33,717 nucleotides of DNA from Kiloniellales bacterium (GCA_030064845.1 JASJEC010000079.1:1-33717), one strand, 5' to 3'. Shown: positions 15,378 through 29,262, numbered from the stretch's first letter. Numbers and translations: made by a program. Notes: generated by a model not told the origin, from the letters alone.

Positions 15378-15904
15378 GCGCTGAAACCGGTCAACCGTTA
15401 AACCAGCAAACCCAGGTTAACCGTCTCACCGCTCATACCGAGATAGGTCCTGAACCATAACCAGCGATATTCGGCTATGCGAACCGTGGGATTGCCTATG
15501 ACCGGCACCAGGCGAACGACCAGACCGTTCAGCGGCGGAACTCCAATGTATCGGGAACGGCTATTTCGTGTGGTTCGGGCATCCCCTTGATCGCGGTCGG
15601 GGCACTGGATTGGGGAGTTTCCGAAACTTCACCGCGACTAACTCGCAGAGATACTGAGGTCTAGCACTTCTAGGACTAGAATTACGACAGCTCCCTCAAA
15701 ACCGTACAATGATGCTTGTCGGCCGGCAAAACCTGAACGTGGGAAACTAGATTGGGGAAACTTGCACTATGATCTTCACTTTTCAAACTATTCGCAGGTC
15801 CTGATGTTTATGGCAATGACCTCCAAAGTCGTTTATCTAACTGTCTTGACACTGTTTTACCAATAAATTCAACGATAGTTTATTCTAACGTCAGATTGAA
15901 TTTT
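15378..15904. other. 527-bp gap: MFS remnant, then AT-rich DNA with no gene seen
   Basis: The left third holds the N-terminal MFS remnant described separately, and similarity to the upstream flank of the intact MFS gene continues to about 15635. The rest (about 15640-15904) is AT-rich without a convincing frame. GATTGGGGA occurs twice (near 15609 and 15751), each followed within a few bases by AAACTT. This block marks the change to the low-GC patatin-like gene. Confidence 0.55.
15381..15545 (-). pseudogene. N-terminal remnant of a second MFS transporter gene
   Basis: Read on the minus strand, this gives V-P-P-L-N-G-L-V, then V-I-G-N-P-T-V-R-I-A-E-Y-R-W-L-W-F and L-G-M-S-G-E-T-V-N-L-G-L-L-V followed by a stop. 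These align with residues about 17-69 of the intact MFS protein (V-P-P-P-N-R-L-V; V-V-G-N-P-A-F-R-I-A-D-Y-R-R-L-W-F; L-G-M-S-G-E-T-V-I-L-G-L-L-V-Y). The Tyr codon after L-L-V has become TAA (15398-15400) and R-L-T then continues in frame until the BKACE gene end. A few codons are missing in two places. It is clearly a decayed paralogue. Confidence 0.85.
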
Positions 15905-17395
15905 CTAACTAGACTCCAAACCAGGCACCATGCCCCGAATCCTATCTTCTGCCGAATAAAGATACTCTACGTCATCCAAATTTGAGAAAGGTTTCAAAAA
16001 TAAAGATTCTATGAAAGTATTGAAATATCCTCGGACAAGAATCTGCAGAGCAACTTCAGCTCCAATTCGCCCGAGAGTCGTTGGTGTTTCGTCCCAGTTA
16101 TTACCCCCAACCGATTTGTTCACGTGGTTCTTAAGCTGGTCAAAGCTTTCGTGATCAACAAATCCAATCGTTGAACCTATATGGGTTATCTTATCCCGAT
16201 GAAGGATTAAGTGTTCACGGTCACACAAGCTGACTGATACCGGCGCTAGGTCTGCAATCAAATCCAAATGGTCAAAAGCACCCGGAGCTTTGAGATAGAC
16301 TTTTCTTCTGTATTGAGCATCACGCATGCTTTGAACACGCGGGTGTACTGTATTTATGTTCAAAATCTGAGCAGACTTCAGAAGTGACCAAACAGTCCCA
16401 ACAATTGGAATATGGTAGGGAATTGACGAAGAGGCACGCAACGTTGCGCTTGCGTTTATGCACAATATATCAGGTTCTTTTGTAGAACCGAAATTAACAA
16501 AATGGTCCTCGCGCACAACGTGCGTACCCAAGTTGTTCCACAAACCTCCGTCACTAAGGAAAGCAACACTTTGTGCCCGTAAGGCAGGCGGATCATCTTC
16601 TTCTGGGCGCACACGACCGCCAAAGGTGTACCGTTTTGTTATGCGCGTGAGCCTTGAACCACGACCAAAAGACAAGCGCTTTGGAGGAATACCTGGAAAA
16701 GAAGCTGAAGCCCTGACGGCCTCCGCTATCCGTAGTTCTTCAGCATTCCAATCCTGGTGGTCCACCATCAGACGACCAGCACGGGAATGGGCATTTGTTC
16801 GACGCCAGATCAAACCTCCATTGTGTGTCGATACATAGAGGGGCTGCCCGTGCACCAGATCGGTTGTGCAAAAGACATGCTCCAGTTCTCTTGCACCAAT
16901 TGACTTCATACACGGCCACTTCACCTTAGAACGCGTAACGGTCGTATCTTGAAAGTACAGATGGTCAAGAAGAAATTCGACTAATTTTCCTAAAGTCAAC
17001 CAAGATGGGACAATCAAGAGGAGAGGGAGTAGCACCCACCAAGCCCAATGGGCATTAAACACAAATAGGACAGCACCCACAAGAAGGCATGGGAGGACGG
17101 CGATCAAAACCAGCATCCAGGTTTCTATAATGCCACGACTCACAACACGACCCACAAGACTTTTCACAATTTCATCAAACTGCCCCGGCTTGCCCGGTTC
17201 ACCTGCTTCCATCCTACTGTAGTCACAACGCTGCGCTACGAAAGCGTTTGTTATGGAACCACCAGACACCGAGGCAATTTGGCAAACTCGCGTGTTTAAA
17301 CCACGATCGACTAGTGCAAGCATAGCACCGGCTGCGAAGAGTGTGGCTCTATGGCCGCCACCTGAGAGAGATAGTGCTAGTTCTGGCTTTTCCAT
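15905..17395 (-). CDS. Membrane-anchored patatin-like phospholipase
   Basis: This 496-residue protein has the patatin landmarks: the oxyanion loop S-G-G-G-H-R-A (11-17), the nucleophile elbow S-V-S-G-G-S (Ser44, with Ser in place of the first Gly of G-x-S-x-G) and the catalytic Asp in S-D-G-G (Asp282). Such proteins hydrolyse acyl esters of membrane lipids. Unusually, two hydrophobic helices (about 93-113 and 118-138) are inserted between the nucleophile and the Asp, so it should sit in the membrane. The gene is much richer in A/T than its neighbours and has no clear Shine-Dalgarno. It lies about 200 bp downstream of the tRNA-Lys 3' end, a typical landing point for acquired DNA. Patatin-like lipases are effectors in some antiphage systems, but no sensor gene is seen here. 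Confidence 0.87.
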   Translation of the reverse strand: MEKPELALSLSGGGHRATLFAAGAMLALVDRGLNTRVCQIASVSGGSITNAFVAQRCDYSRMEAGEPGKPGQFDEIVKSLVGRVVSRGIIETWMLVLIAVLPCLLVGAVLFVFNAHWAWWVLLPLLLIVPSWLTLGKLVEFLLDHLYFQDTTVTRSKVKWPCMKSIGARELEHVFCTTDLVHGQPLYVSTHNGGLIWRRTNAHSRAGRLMVDHQDWNAEELRIAEAVRASASFPGIPPKRLSFGRGSRLTRITKRYTFGGRVRPEEDDPPALRAQSVAFLSDGGLWNNLGTHVVREDHFVNFGSTKEPDILCINASATLRASSSIPYHIPIVGTVWSLLKSAQILNINTVHPRVQSMRDAQYRRKVYLKAPGAFDHLDLIADLAPVSVSLCDREHLILHRDKITHIGSTIGFVDHESFDQLKNHVNKSVGGNNWDETPTTLGRIGAEVALQILVRGYFNTFIESLFLKPFSNLDDVEYLYSAEDRIRGMVPGLESS

Positions 17396-17599
17396 TTGCA
17401 GCAGACTATTGTGACGACATGCGTTTTTTCTCTATAGACTTTGGGTGTAAACGTTCTAGTCAAATCAAGAGTCTTTCCGTATCGTTCACAGAAAGCCCTC
17501 ACAGTATCACTTACAATTCTTGATGCCTGTGATAAAATTCACAAAAAAATTCGCGTTTTCCCCGAGACCAAATGCTCAATGGCTGCTCACGTAAGCATC

Positions 17600-17675
17600 T
17601 GGTGAGCCCGGTAGGGATCGAACCTACGACAACCTGATTAAAAGTCAGGTGCTCTACCAACTGAGCTACGGGCCC
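17600..17675 (-). tRNA. tRNA-Lys (anticodon UUU)
   Basis: The minus strand reads as a full 76-nt tRNA with encoded CCA. The acceptor stem is GGGCCCG/CGGGCTC with one G-U pair. The D arm has AGCTCAGTTGGTAGAGC, the anticodon arm is CTGAC-TTTTAAT-CAG giving anticodon TTT, and the T arm contains GGTTCGATCC. Its 3' end faces the AT-rich patatin-like gene. Confidence 0.97.
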
Positions 17676-17800
17676 CCAGGGCGGCGGCGAAATGCGGTGA
17701 TGCGGGCCGCCGGGCAGGCGGCTGGAACATAGTGGCGGGTCCCGGGCCGGTCAACCTTCGTGGGCACCGGCGCCTTGCGGCGCCCCCGCTCCTCGCCCGT

Positions 17801-18328
17801 CTACCCCTCGCCCGCCTCGCGCCGCCGGTCGGCGAAGCGCTCTGCCATGCGCTGGGCGACCCGGGGGCTGACGAAGGAGGTGATGTCGCCGCCGAGCGCG
17901 CCGATCTCCTTGACGAAGCGCGAGGCGATGAACTGCTGGCGCTCCGAGGCGGTCAGGAACATGGTCTCGACCTCGGGATTGAGCCGGGCGTTCATCGAGG
18001 CCATCTGGAACTCGTACTCGAAGTCCGAGACGGCGCGCAGACCGCGGATGATGACCCGGGCCTTGACCTGGTTGGCGAAGTCCATCAGCAGGCAGTCGAA
18101 GGCGCAGACCTCGATCTCGGCCCCGTTCGGGTTCGGCAGCTCGGCCGCGTCGTCGCGCACCATCTCGACCCGCTCGTCGGCGGTGAACAGCGGCCCCTTG
18201 CCGGGATTGCCGGCGACCGCGATGACCAGCCGGTCGACCACCTTGGTGGCGCGCTGGATGATGTCCAGGTGGCCCTTGGTGATGGGATCGAAGGTGCCCG
18301 GATAGAGCCCGATCAGCGGATGGCGCAT
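17801..18328 (-). CDS. coaD: Phosphopantetheine adenylyltransferase
   Basis: This 175-residue enzyme transfers AMP to 4'-phosphopantetheine to form dephospho-CoA, the fourth step from pantothenate to CoA. The nucleotidyltransferase signature Y-P-G-T-F-D-P-I-T-K-G-H lies at the N-terminus. R-G-L-R-A-V-S-D-F-E-Y-E-F-Q and the C-terminal F-V-S-P-R-V-A-Q-R are also typical. I use the ATG at 18328, with AGGAG nearby upstream; an open extension to 18436 runs through a palindromic repeat and is not credible. It follows gyrA, a common alphaproteobacterial order. A GGCGCC-TTGC-GGCGCC hairpin (17769-17784) lies 17 bp past its end and may stop transcription, although no T-run follows. Confidence 0.96.
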   Translation of the reverse strand: MRHPLIGLYPGTFDPITKGHLDIIQRATKVVDRLVIAVAGNPGKGPLFTADERVEMVRDDAAELPNPNGAEIEVCAFDCLLMDFANQVKARVIIRGLRAVSDFEYEFQMASMNARLNPEVETMFLTASERQQFIASRFVKEIGALGGDITSFVSPRVAQRMAERFADRRREAGEG

Positions 18329-18401
18329 GGACGCTTCTCCTGCGTCTTGGCCCGGCCCGCTCCTGGGCCGGGCAGTTCCCCCCGAGGCCGCCCCATGATT
18401 G

Positions 18402-18460
18402 TAGTGTGATTCAGCTTCCGAGTTCGACACGAACAACGTGCCACCTTCGGAACCATCACA

Positions 18461-18463
<3 letters not shown>
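18402..18463. repeat. Palindromic repeat that includes the gyrA stop codon
   Basis: TAGTGTGAT (18402-18410) and ATCACACTA (18455-18463) are perfect complements. A second paired block, TTCCGA / TTCGGAA (18416-18421 / 18446-18452), lies inside, and GTTCG/CGAAC pair in the loop region. The last three bases of the right arm are the complement of the gyrA TAG stop. It may act as an mRNA 3'-end hairpin or be an interspersed repeat that supplied the stop. Confidence 0.75.
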
Positions 18464-21220
<2,757 letters not shown>

Positions 21221-21280
21221 GGCGTGTTCCTGACAAGCGCGGCGGGTGCGGGCGGGCCCGAGGCTATTCCGATGCGGTTC

Positions 21281-21345
21281 CTAGAGCGGATCATGTTTAG
21301 GATGGAACCACTACGTGGATGTCATCCAAACATGATCCGCTCTAG
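21281..21345. repeat. Palindromic interspersed repeat, 'CTAGAGCGGATCATG' type
   Basis: The arm CTAGAGCGGATCATGTTT, continuing to 21304, pairs with 21323-21345 across its whole length except for one bulged base. The stem is 23 bp and the loop about 18. Repeats beginning CTAGAGC and ending GCTCTAG are a common dispersed intergenic family in Alphaproteobacteria. The transcript would form a very stable hairpin in the gyrA 5' region. Confidence 0.85.
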
Positions 21346-21355
21346 ATCCTAGGTT

Positions 21356-21420
21356 TAGAGCAGATTCACCGGGGATGATGGATCGCCCGTAGCGATTCCA
21401 TCAAATCCGGATCTGCTCTA
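21356..21420. repeat. Second palindromic repeat, 'TAGAGCAGAT' type
   Basis: TAGAGCAGAT at the left end (21356) pairs with ATCTGCTCTA at the right end (to 21420), with further imperfect pairing inside (GATGGA / TCCATC, with CGG/CCG). It is related to, but not a copy of, the repeat 10 bp to its left, so two members of the same broad family stand in tandem. Confidence 0.8.
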
Positions 21421-21670
21421 GGGCGGGGTCCAGGGGGACCCTGAGCGGCCGGACCAGGCGCGCCGATGCGGCGCCTGACGCCCGGCGTCGAGCAGCGAAG
21501 CAATAGCCTGAAATTTAACCGATTCACCCCTCTCGAACAACACAATCTCGGCCCGCCGGCCGGCTTCCGAAGGGGCCGCGCGGGACCCTCTGCCGACCCT
21601 TGAAATGAGCCGCACAGAACCCTTGGCCGGCACGCACGGCAGCGCGACGACGGGCTTTCGATCGGAGATA

Positions 21671-21729
21671 CATCAGGGCGGCCGCCGAAGGTTCCGGCCG
21701 GTCTAAGGCCGGCGGCGCCCGCCCTGATG
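21671..21729. terminator. Strong hairpin downstream of the HU gene
   Basis: CATCAGGGCGG (21671-21681) pairs with CCGCCCTGATG (21719-21729), and CCGCCG pairs with CGGCGG inside. On the minus strand it follows the HU stop codon by about 28 bases. There is no T-run, so it may stabilise the HU mRNA 3' end rather than terminate by itself. Confidence 0.55.
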
Positions 21730-21757
21730 CTTGTCGTGGGAGAGTAAGGAGAAAGGC

Positions 21758-22042
21758 CTACTTGGCGGCCGCGTCTTTCAGGTTCTTGGCCGCCTTGAAG
21801 CCTACCGAGTAGCTGGCGGAGATCTGAATGGTCTCGCCGGTCTGGGGGTTGCGCCCGGTGCGCGCCGCCCGATGCTTGACCGTGAAGGTGCCGAGACCGG
21901 GGACACGGACGCCCTCGTTCTGCTTGGCCGCGGCCAGGCCCGACTCGATCGCTTCGATCGTGGCGTCGAGCGCGTCGGCGGCGCTCGCCTTGCTGATCCC
22001 GGCCTTGTCGGCGATGTGGTTTACGATATCGGCTTTCGACAT
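21758..22042 (-). CDS. HU-family DNA-binding protein
   Basis: This 94-residue histone-like protein dimerises and bends DNA. It starts M-S-K-A-D-I-V-N-H-I-A and has the HU arm sequence G-T-F-T-V-K-H-R-A-A-R-T-G-R-N-P-Q-T-G with the intercalating Pro in R-N-P. The C-terminal F-K-A-A-K-N-L-K-D-A is typical of HU rather than IHF. GAGG lies about 10 bases before the ATG. It sits between ssb and gyrA, forming a small minus-strand block of chromosome-maintenance genes; HU genes more often lie next to lon. Confidence 0.96.
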   Translation of the reverse strand: MSKADIVNHIADKAGISKASAADALDATIEAIESGLAAAKQNEGVRVPGLGTFTVKHRAARTGRNPQTGETIQISASYSVGFKAAKNLKDAAAK

Positions 22043-22170
22043 GGTCTTGTTACCTCATCAGATAGCTGTGTCGGTTCGATCCTAACCGGAGCGACGCCGG
22101 GCCCCGACGGCCCCTCTCGCCTCATCTCCGGACTTGCACCCCGGCCTTTCCGCGAAATGCCAAGTCTCTT

Positions 22171-22647
22171 CTAAAACGGGATTTCGTCGTCCAGGTCCCC
22201 ACCGGCGCTTCCTCGTTCGCCACCTTGGTACCCGCCACCAGTTCCTCCGGCGTCAAGGTCACTCCGCTCGCCGCCGAATTCAGTTGCCCCGCCGCCGCGG
22301 GAGTCGAGCATGGTCAACTCGCCCCGGAAGCGCTGCAACACGACCTCGGTCGTGTAGCGTTCTTGGCCGTCCTGGCCGGTCCATTTTCGTGTTTGCAGTT
22401 GACCTTCGAGGTATACCTTCGACCCCTTTCGCAAGTATTTTTCCGCAACATCCAATAAGCGATCGTTGAAGATCACGACGCGGTGCCACTCGGTGCGTTC
22501 GCGTCGTTCACCGCTCTGCCGGTCACGCCAAGTCTCCGACGTCGCAACCGAGAGGTTGGCAACGCGGTTGCCGTCCTGAAGACTTCGGATTTCCGGATCG
22601 CGGCCCAGGTTGCCGACCAGAATCACCTTGTTCACGCTACCCGACAA
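22171..22647 (-). CDS. ssb: Single-stranded DNA-binding protein
   Basis: This 158-residue protein coats single-stranded DNA and recruits replication and repair enzymes. The OB-fold begins [18 protein letters not shown], includes W-H-R-V-V and ends near L-T-M-L-D. A Gly-rich linker follows, then the partner-binding tip D-D-E-I-P-F. I place the start at TTG 22647, because GAGG lies 8 bases upstream and alphaproteobacterial SSBs usually begin M-A-G-S-V-N-K; the alternative is the GTG four codons later. An open extension to 22707 has no family similarity. It is divergent from uvrA. I saw no alphaproteobacterial LexA site (GTTC-N7-GTTC or GAAC-N7-GAAC) in the 210-bp shared gap. Confidence 0.96.
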   Translation of the reverse strand: MSGSVNKVILVGNLGRDPEIRSLQDGNRVANLSVATSETWRDRQSGERRERTEWHRVVIFNDRLLDVAEKYLRKGSKVYLEGQLQTRKWTGQDGQERYTTEVVLQRFRGELTMLDSRGGGATEFGGERSDLDAGGTGGGYQGGERGSAGGDLDDEIPF

Positions 22648-22857
22648 GCACCCAACCTCATCTCGTGAACCCCCGTGGCAGCGCGCATTTGACGACCTGT
22701 CCGGCACGACCGGTCCAAGAAAGGCCCTCGCGCGTAACCTTTGTCAAGCGTGACGTTTGTGCCATCTGAGGGTCGCAATTCCCCGTCCGATCGCTCATAT
22801 TTGCGTCGGCCCCCTGCGCACGATTTGCGTGAAATCTTAGACAGTCTTTGCAACGTC

Positions 22858-25725
<2,868 letters not shown>

Positions 25726-25794
25726 CGGCGGGAAATCGGCGACGCGTGCCGCCCGCGCCTTGCAGCCGGGCGGCGCGGCCTCACATATAGCTCC

Positions 25795-27021
25795 ATGGAA
25801 CCGCGTCCCGCAGCGCAAGCGCCCGCCCCGGATCTGCAGACCGAGGCCCGCGTCCGCGTCGCGTCGGTGATCGAGAGCCTGCTCGAGGGCCGCACGCGCA
25901 AGGTCCGCAGCACGATCCTGTTCGACGAGTTCTGCCGGCACCTGACGGCGCTCGGCATCAGGCTCGAGCGCTCGACGATTCACATGCGCCAGCTCCACCC
26001 CCAGCTGCTGGCGCGCTCGCTGCACTGGCGGGCCGACGCCGGCGGCGCCCTGGAGATGGGCCGCGAGCACGGCGTCGAGACCAGCCCCTTCTATCTCGAG
26101 AGCCCGATCCGGTACATCTACGAGGGCGGCGCGCCGATCCGCCGCCGCCTGGCCGACGGGGACTGCGTGATGGATTTTCCCATCCTCCAGGAACTCAAGG
26201 CCGAGGGCTACACCGACTACTACATGTGCTCCATGCCCTTCTCGGTCGGGCGGATGAACGCGATCGGCTTCAGCACCAAGCACAGCGACGGCTTCAGCGA
26301 CCTGGACATCGCCATGATCGACGGCGCCCTGCCGGCCTTCGGCTCGGTCATGGAGCTGAACCACATGCGGCGCACGGCGACGACGCTGCTGCAGACCTAC
26401 CTCGGCCCCAGCACCGGCGAGAAGGTCCTGGCCGGCGCGGTCAAGCGCGGCGACGGCGAGATCATCAACGCCGTCCTCTGGTACTGCGACATGCGCAGCT
26501 TCACGCCCTACTCCGAGACCCTGCCGATCGACCAGGTCATCGGCATGCTGAACGAGTACTTCGAGGCGATCACCGCCCCGGTGAAGGCCGAGGGCGGCGA
26601 GATCATGAAGTTCATCGGCGACGCCGTGCTGGCCGTCTTCCCGCTCTCCGGCCTGACCGACGACGGCCGCTGCGCGGCCTGCTCCGCCGCTCTCAGCGCC
26701 GCCTCGGGCGCGCTGGAGAGCCTCGCCCGGCTCAACGAGAAGCGGACGGCCGACGGCGAGGAGGCGCTCCGCTGCGGCATCGCGCTGGCCCGGGGCGACG
26801 TCATGTACGGCAACATCGGCGACCAGTCCCGGCTCGACTTCACCGTGATCGGCCCGGCGGTCAATCTCGCCTCACGACTCGAGGGCCTGACCTACGACCT
26901 CGAGGTGCCGATCGTCTTCGACGAGAAGATCGCCGCCAACGCCGGCCGGCCGATCCGCTCGCTCGGCCACTTCCCGCTCAAGGGTATCGAAGGCGAACGC
27001 GAGGCCTTCACGGTGGCGTGA
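25795..27021 (+). CDS. Class III adenylate/guanylate cyclase
   Basis: This 408-residue protein makes a cyclic nucleotide. The N-terminal half (about 40-190) is a probable sensor domain with no recognised name but an F-S-D-L-D-I segment typical of GAF-like ends. The C-terminal catalytic domain (about 220-408) has both metal Asp residues (Asp232 in Y-C-D-M-R-S-F-T and Asp276 in F-I-G-D-A-V), the base-contacting Lys272 (M-K-F-I-G-D), and Asn357 and Arg361 in V-N-L-A-S-R-L-E. Lys at 272 favours ATP, so adenylate cyclase is the more likely activity. There are no membrane segments. It follows uvrA by 69 bp on the same strand and may be co-transcribed, with no obvious functional link. Confidence 0.92.
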   Translation: MEPRPAAQAPAPDLQTEARVRVASVIESLLEGRTRKVRSTILFDEFCRHLTALGIRLERSTIHMRQLHPQLLARSLHWRADAGGALEMGREHGVETSPFYLESPIRYIYEGGAPIRRRLADGDCVMDFPILQELKAEGYTDYYMCSMPFSVGRMNAIGFSTKHSDGFSDLDIAMIDGALPAFGSVMELNHMRRTATTLLQTYLGPSTGEKVLAGAVKRGDGEIINAVLWYCDMRSFTPYSETLPIDQVIGMLNEYFEAITAPVKAEGGEIMKFIGDAVLAVFPLSGLTDDGRCAACSAALSAASGALESLARLNEKRTADGEEALRCGIALARGDVMYGNIGDQSRLDFTVIGPAVNLASRLEGLTYDLEVPIVFDEKIAANAGRPIRSLGHFPLKGIEGEREAFTVA

Positions 27022-27051
27022 CGGAGAACGGTCGGAGCGCTTGACCAAGGT

Positions 27052-27209
27052 CAACCTTCGACAAGGGGCGCAGCCCGGCGCTTCGCGCGGATGAGGGCCC
27101 AATTCTCGGAAGATGGCGCCCTCAATCAGCTCCCACCAACCACCTCCCTTCCACCCCTCACCCGCGCGAAGCGCGAGTGCTACGCACTCTTGTCGAAGGG
27201 TGATGGTTG
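27052..27209. repeat. Large inverted repeat, 'CAACCTTCGACAAG' type
   Basis: CAACCTTCGACAAG (27052-27065) and GCGCTTCGCGCGGATGAGGG (27078-27097) are matched on the other side by CCCCTCACCCGCGCGAAGCGC (27154-27174) and CTTGTCGAAGGG...GGTTG (27189-27209). The arms are imperfect complements about 45-55 bases long. It fills the gap between the convergent cyclase and hydrolase genes and may stop transcription from both sides. A relative lies at 29263-29339. Confidence 0.8.
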
Positions 27210-27244
27210 CAGTCGCGGGACGTCTTTGGTAGCCGCGTTCCCTT

Positions 27245-28477
27245 CTAGCGCCCGCCGGCGGTCTCCACGATGGCGTGCATCAGCACCTCGCAACCGGCGG
27301 TCAGGTGTTCCGGCGTGGCGTTCTCGATCTCGTTATGGCTGATGCCGTCCTCGCAGGGCACGAAGATCATGCCCGTCGGCGCGACCCGCGCCATGTAGAC
27401 CGCGTCGTGGCCGGCGCCGCTGACGATGTCCCGGTGGCTGTGGCCGTAGCGCTCGGCACCGGCGCGCACCGCGGAGACGCAGTCGACGTCGAAGGGCGTG
27501 GCGCCGAAGTGCCAGATCTCCTCGATCTCCAGGTCCAGGCCGCCCGCCTCGGCGGCCGCCTCGGCCGCCTGCCGGAAGGCCCGGTCCATCTCGGCGAGAC
27601 GCCCGTCGTCGGGATGGCGCAGGTCGACGGTCAGCCAGACCGAGCCCGGGATGACGTTCCGGCTGTTGGGGTGGACCTGCAGCATGCCGACCGTGGTGCA
27701 GGCGTCGGGCTGGAACTCGTGGCCGAGCTGGTTGATCGCCTGGACCAGTCGGCTGGCCCCCACAAGGGCGTCCTTGCGCCTGGCCATGGGCGTAGGGCCG
27801 GCGTGGGCCTCCTGCCCGGTCAGGGTGACCTCGTACCAGCGCTGGCCCTGGGCGCCGGTGACCACGCCGATGGTCTTCTCCTCGGCCTCCAGGATCGGCC
27901 CCTGCTCGATGTGGGCCTCGAAGTAGGCACCGACCGGACGGTCGCCGCAGCCCTCGCCTTTGTAGCCAATGCGCTCCAGCTCGGCGCCGATGGTCGTCCC
28001 ATCGGCGTCGGCGCGGCCCTGGGCGTAGTCCAGGTCGAAGACCCCGGCGAAGGCGCCCGAGCCGATCATGGCCGGGGCGAAGCGGCTGCCCTCCTCGTTG
28101 GTCCAGACCACGACCTCGACCGGCGCCTCGGTCTCGATGCCGTGGTCGTTCAGGCTGCGCAGCACCTCGAGGCCGGCCAGGACGCCGTAGGCGCCGTCGA
28201 ACTTGCCGCCGGTCGGCTGGCTGTCCAGGTGGCTGCCGGTCATGACCGGGGCCTTGTCCGGATTGCGCCCGGGCCGTCGGGCGAAGAGGTTGCCCATGGC
28301 ATCGAAGCCGGTGGTGCAGCCCGCCTCTTCCGCCCAGCGGACGAAGAGCTCGCGGCCCTCCCGGTCCAGGTCGGTCAACGCCAGGCGGCAGACCCCGCCC
28401 TTCTCGGTCGCCCCGATCCGGGCCATCTCCATGAGGCTGTCCCACAGCCGCTTGCCGTCGATTGTAAGGTTTTTCAT
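27245..28477 (-). CDS. M20-family allantoate amidohydrolase / N-carbamoyl-L-amino acid hydrolase
   Basis: This 410-residue zinc hydrolase cleaves a carbamoyl or ureido group from its substrate. Metal ligands are visible: His83 (G-S-H-L-D-S), Asp94 (F-D-G-A-Y-G-V), Glu129 (T-N-E-E-G-S-R-F), His189 (A-H-I-E-Q-G-P) and His381 (G-I-S-H-N-E). The A-H-A-G-P-T-P motif (224-230) belongs to the dimerisation/lid domain. Allantoate amidohydrolase and N-carbamoyl amino acid hydrolase cannot be separated from motifs alone. A PuuD-type urate oxidase gene about 3.4 kb away would fit a purine-ureide route. Its 3' end lies against the large inverted repeat. Confidence 0.92.
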   Translation of the reverse strand: MKNLTIDGKRLWDSLMEMARIGATEKGGVCRLALTDLDREGRELFVRWAEEAGCTTGFDAMGNLFARRPGRNPDKAPVMTGSHLDSQPTGGKFDGAYGVLAGLEVLRSLNDHGIETEAPVEVVVWTNEEGSRFAPAMIGSGAFAGVFDLDYAQGRADADGTTIGAELERIGYKGEGCGDRPVGAYFEAHIEQGPILEAEEKTIGVVTGAQGQRWYEVTLTGQEAHAGPTPMARRKDALVGASRLVQAINQLGHEFQPDACTTVGMLQVHPNSRNVIPGSVWLTVDLRHPDDGRLAEMDRAFRQAAEAAAEAGGLDLEIEEIWHFGATPFDVDCVSAVRAGAERYGHSHRDIVSGAGHDAVYMARVAPTGMIFVPCEDGISHNEIENATPEHLTAGCEVLMHAIVETAGGR

Positions 28478-28536
28478 GCCGCCCGCTCTCCCTCGCCTAC
28501 TCGGCTGCCGAGGTTAGGGCATCATTCCCTGGTGGG

Positions 28537-29223
28537 CTAGGGTCTCTGCTGGCTGCGCGCGCTGTCGAGCATGGAGCCGGGCAAGGGCTCGCGGTTGATG
28601 TTCCATGAGAGCGTGATGCGCGGCCGCTCGCCGCCGTAGGGATTGACGCAGTGCACGAGCTGGCCCGGGAAGATGATCATGGTGCCCGGCTGCAGGTCGA
28701 GGCGGACCGGGTTGGTCATGCGCCCCCGCTCGACCTCGCAGCAGGGGCCGTAGCGCGGGTCGACGATGGTGAAGAGGCCCGCGTCCTCGTCCGCCGGGTC
28801 GCGGTCGCCGGATTCCAGCATGTAGACCACCCCGGCCAGCGCCCGGATGTGGCTGTGCGGCAGGACGTACTCGCCGCGCCGGTAGAGGTTGGTCCAGCCG
28901 ATGTCGATATAGGCCTCGGGCGCTCCCATGGCCCGGCGGAAGAAGGCCGCCGCCCGAGCCTCGACCAGGTCGGCCTCGGGCGAGTCCCACTCGTGCATGG
29001 CGTAGATCTTGGTGCCGCCCAGCGAGCGCGAGCGCTGGCCCGCGGCCTCGGCCTTCTCGGCCAGCGCCAGCACCTTGGCGGTCAGCGCCGGATGGTAGGA
29101 CGCCGCGTCCTCGAAGCGGGTGCGCAGCACCGTGCGCTCCTCGTCGAATGCGGAGATCTGCTGGCCCTCGGGCCAGACCGGGAACGCCGTGCCGGCGATG
29201 TCGATGGTGTCGTCGCGAGTCAT
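28537..29223 (-). CDS. Putative 2-oxoglutarate/Fe(II)-dependent oxygenase
   Basis: This 228-residue protein has the double-stranded beta-helix pattern of the 2OG-FeII_Oxy_5 type. L-P-H-S-H-I-R-A-L-A-G-V-V-Y-M-L (121-136) holds candidate iron ligands His123 and His125. G-T-M-I-I-F-P-G-Q-L-V-H (180-191) holds His191, and R-P-R-I-T-L-S-W-N (200-208) the 2OG-binding Arg. The substrate is unknown. I start at ATG 29223 (M-T-R-D-D-T); a longer frame opens at 29265, but that ATG lies inside the inverted repeat at 29263-29339. It is 59 bp upstream of the M20 hydrolase gene on the same strand, so the two may be co-transcribed. Confidence 0.87.
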   Translation of the reverse strand: MTRDDTIDIAGTAFPVWPEGQQISAFDEERTVLRTRFEDAASYHPALTAKVLALAEKAEAAGQRSRSLGGTKIYAMHEWDSPEADLVEARAAAFFRRAMGAPEAYIDIGWTNLYRRGEYVLPHSHIRALAGVVYMLESGDRDPADEDAGLFTIVDPRYGPCCEVERGRMTNPVRLDLQPGTMIIFPGQLVHCVNPYGGERPRITLSWNINREPLPGSMLDSARSQQRP

Positions 29224-29262
29224 GACGCCTTGGCTACAAAGAATGGAACTCTTGATCACCGT

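Larger units (their letters stand above)
21221..21757. other. 537-bp gap between gyrA and HU, filled largely by repeats
   Basis: The gap holds two palindromic interspersed repeats (21281-21345 and 21356-21420) and a strong hairpin after the HU gene (21671-21729). The stretch 21421-21670 contains an open frame of 71 codons on the minus strand, with no recognisable protein and no ribosome site, which I do not count as a gene. The gyrA promoter is probably within this gap. Confidence 0.6.

Noticed and set aside
15378-17600. An integrative element at tRNA-Lys with attachment sites
   Set aside because: No integrase gene and no second copy of the tRNA 3' end is visible in the window, so only horizontal transfer of the lipase gene is suggested.
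21418-21633. A 71-codon open frame between gyrA and HU
   Set aside because: No ribosome site, no recognisable protein, and its end overlaps a repeat.
22648-22857. An SOS (LexA) operator shared by ssb and uvrA
   Set aside because: I looked for GTTC-N7-GTTC and GAAC-N7-GAAC and found neither by eye; a matrix scan would settle it.
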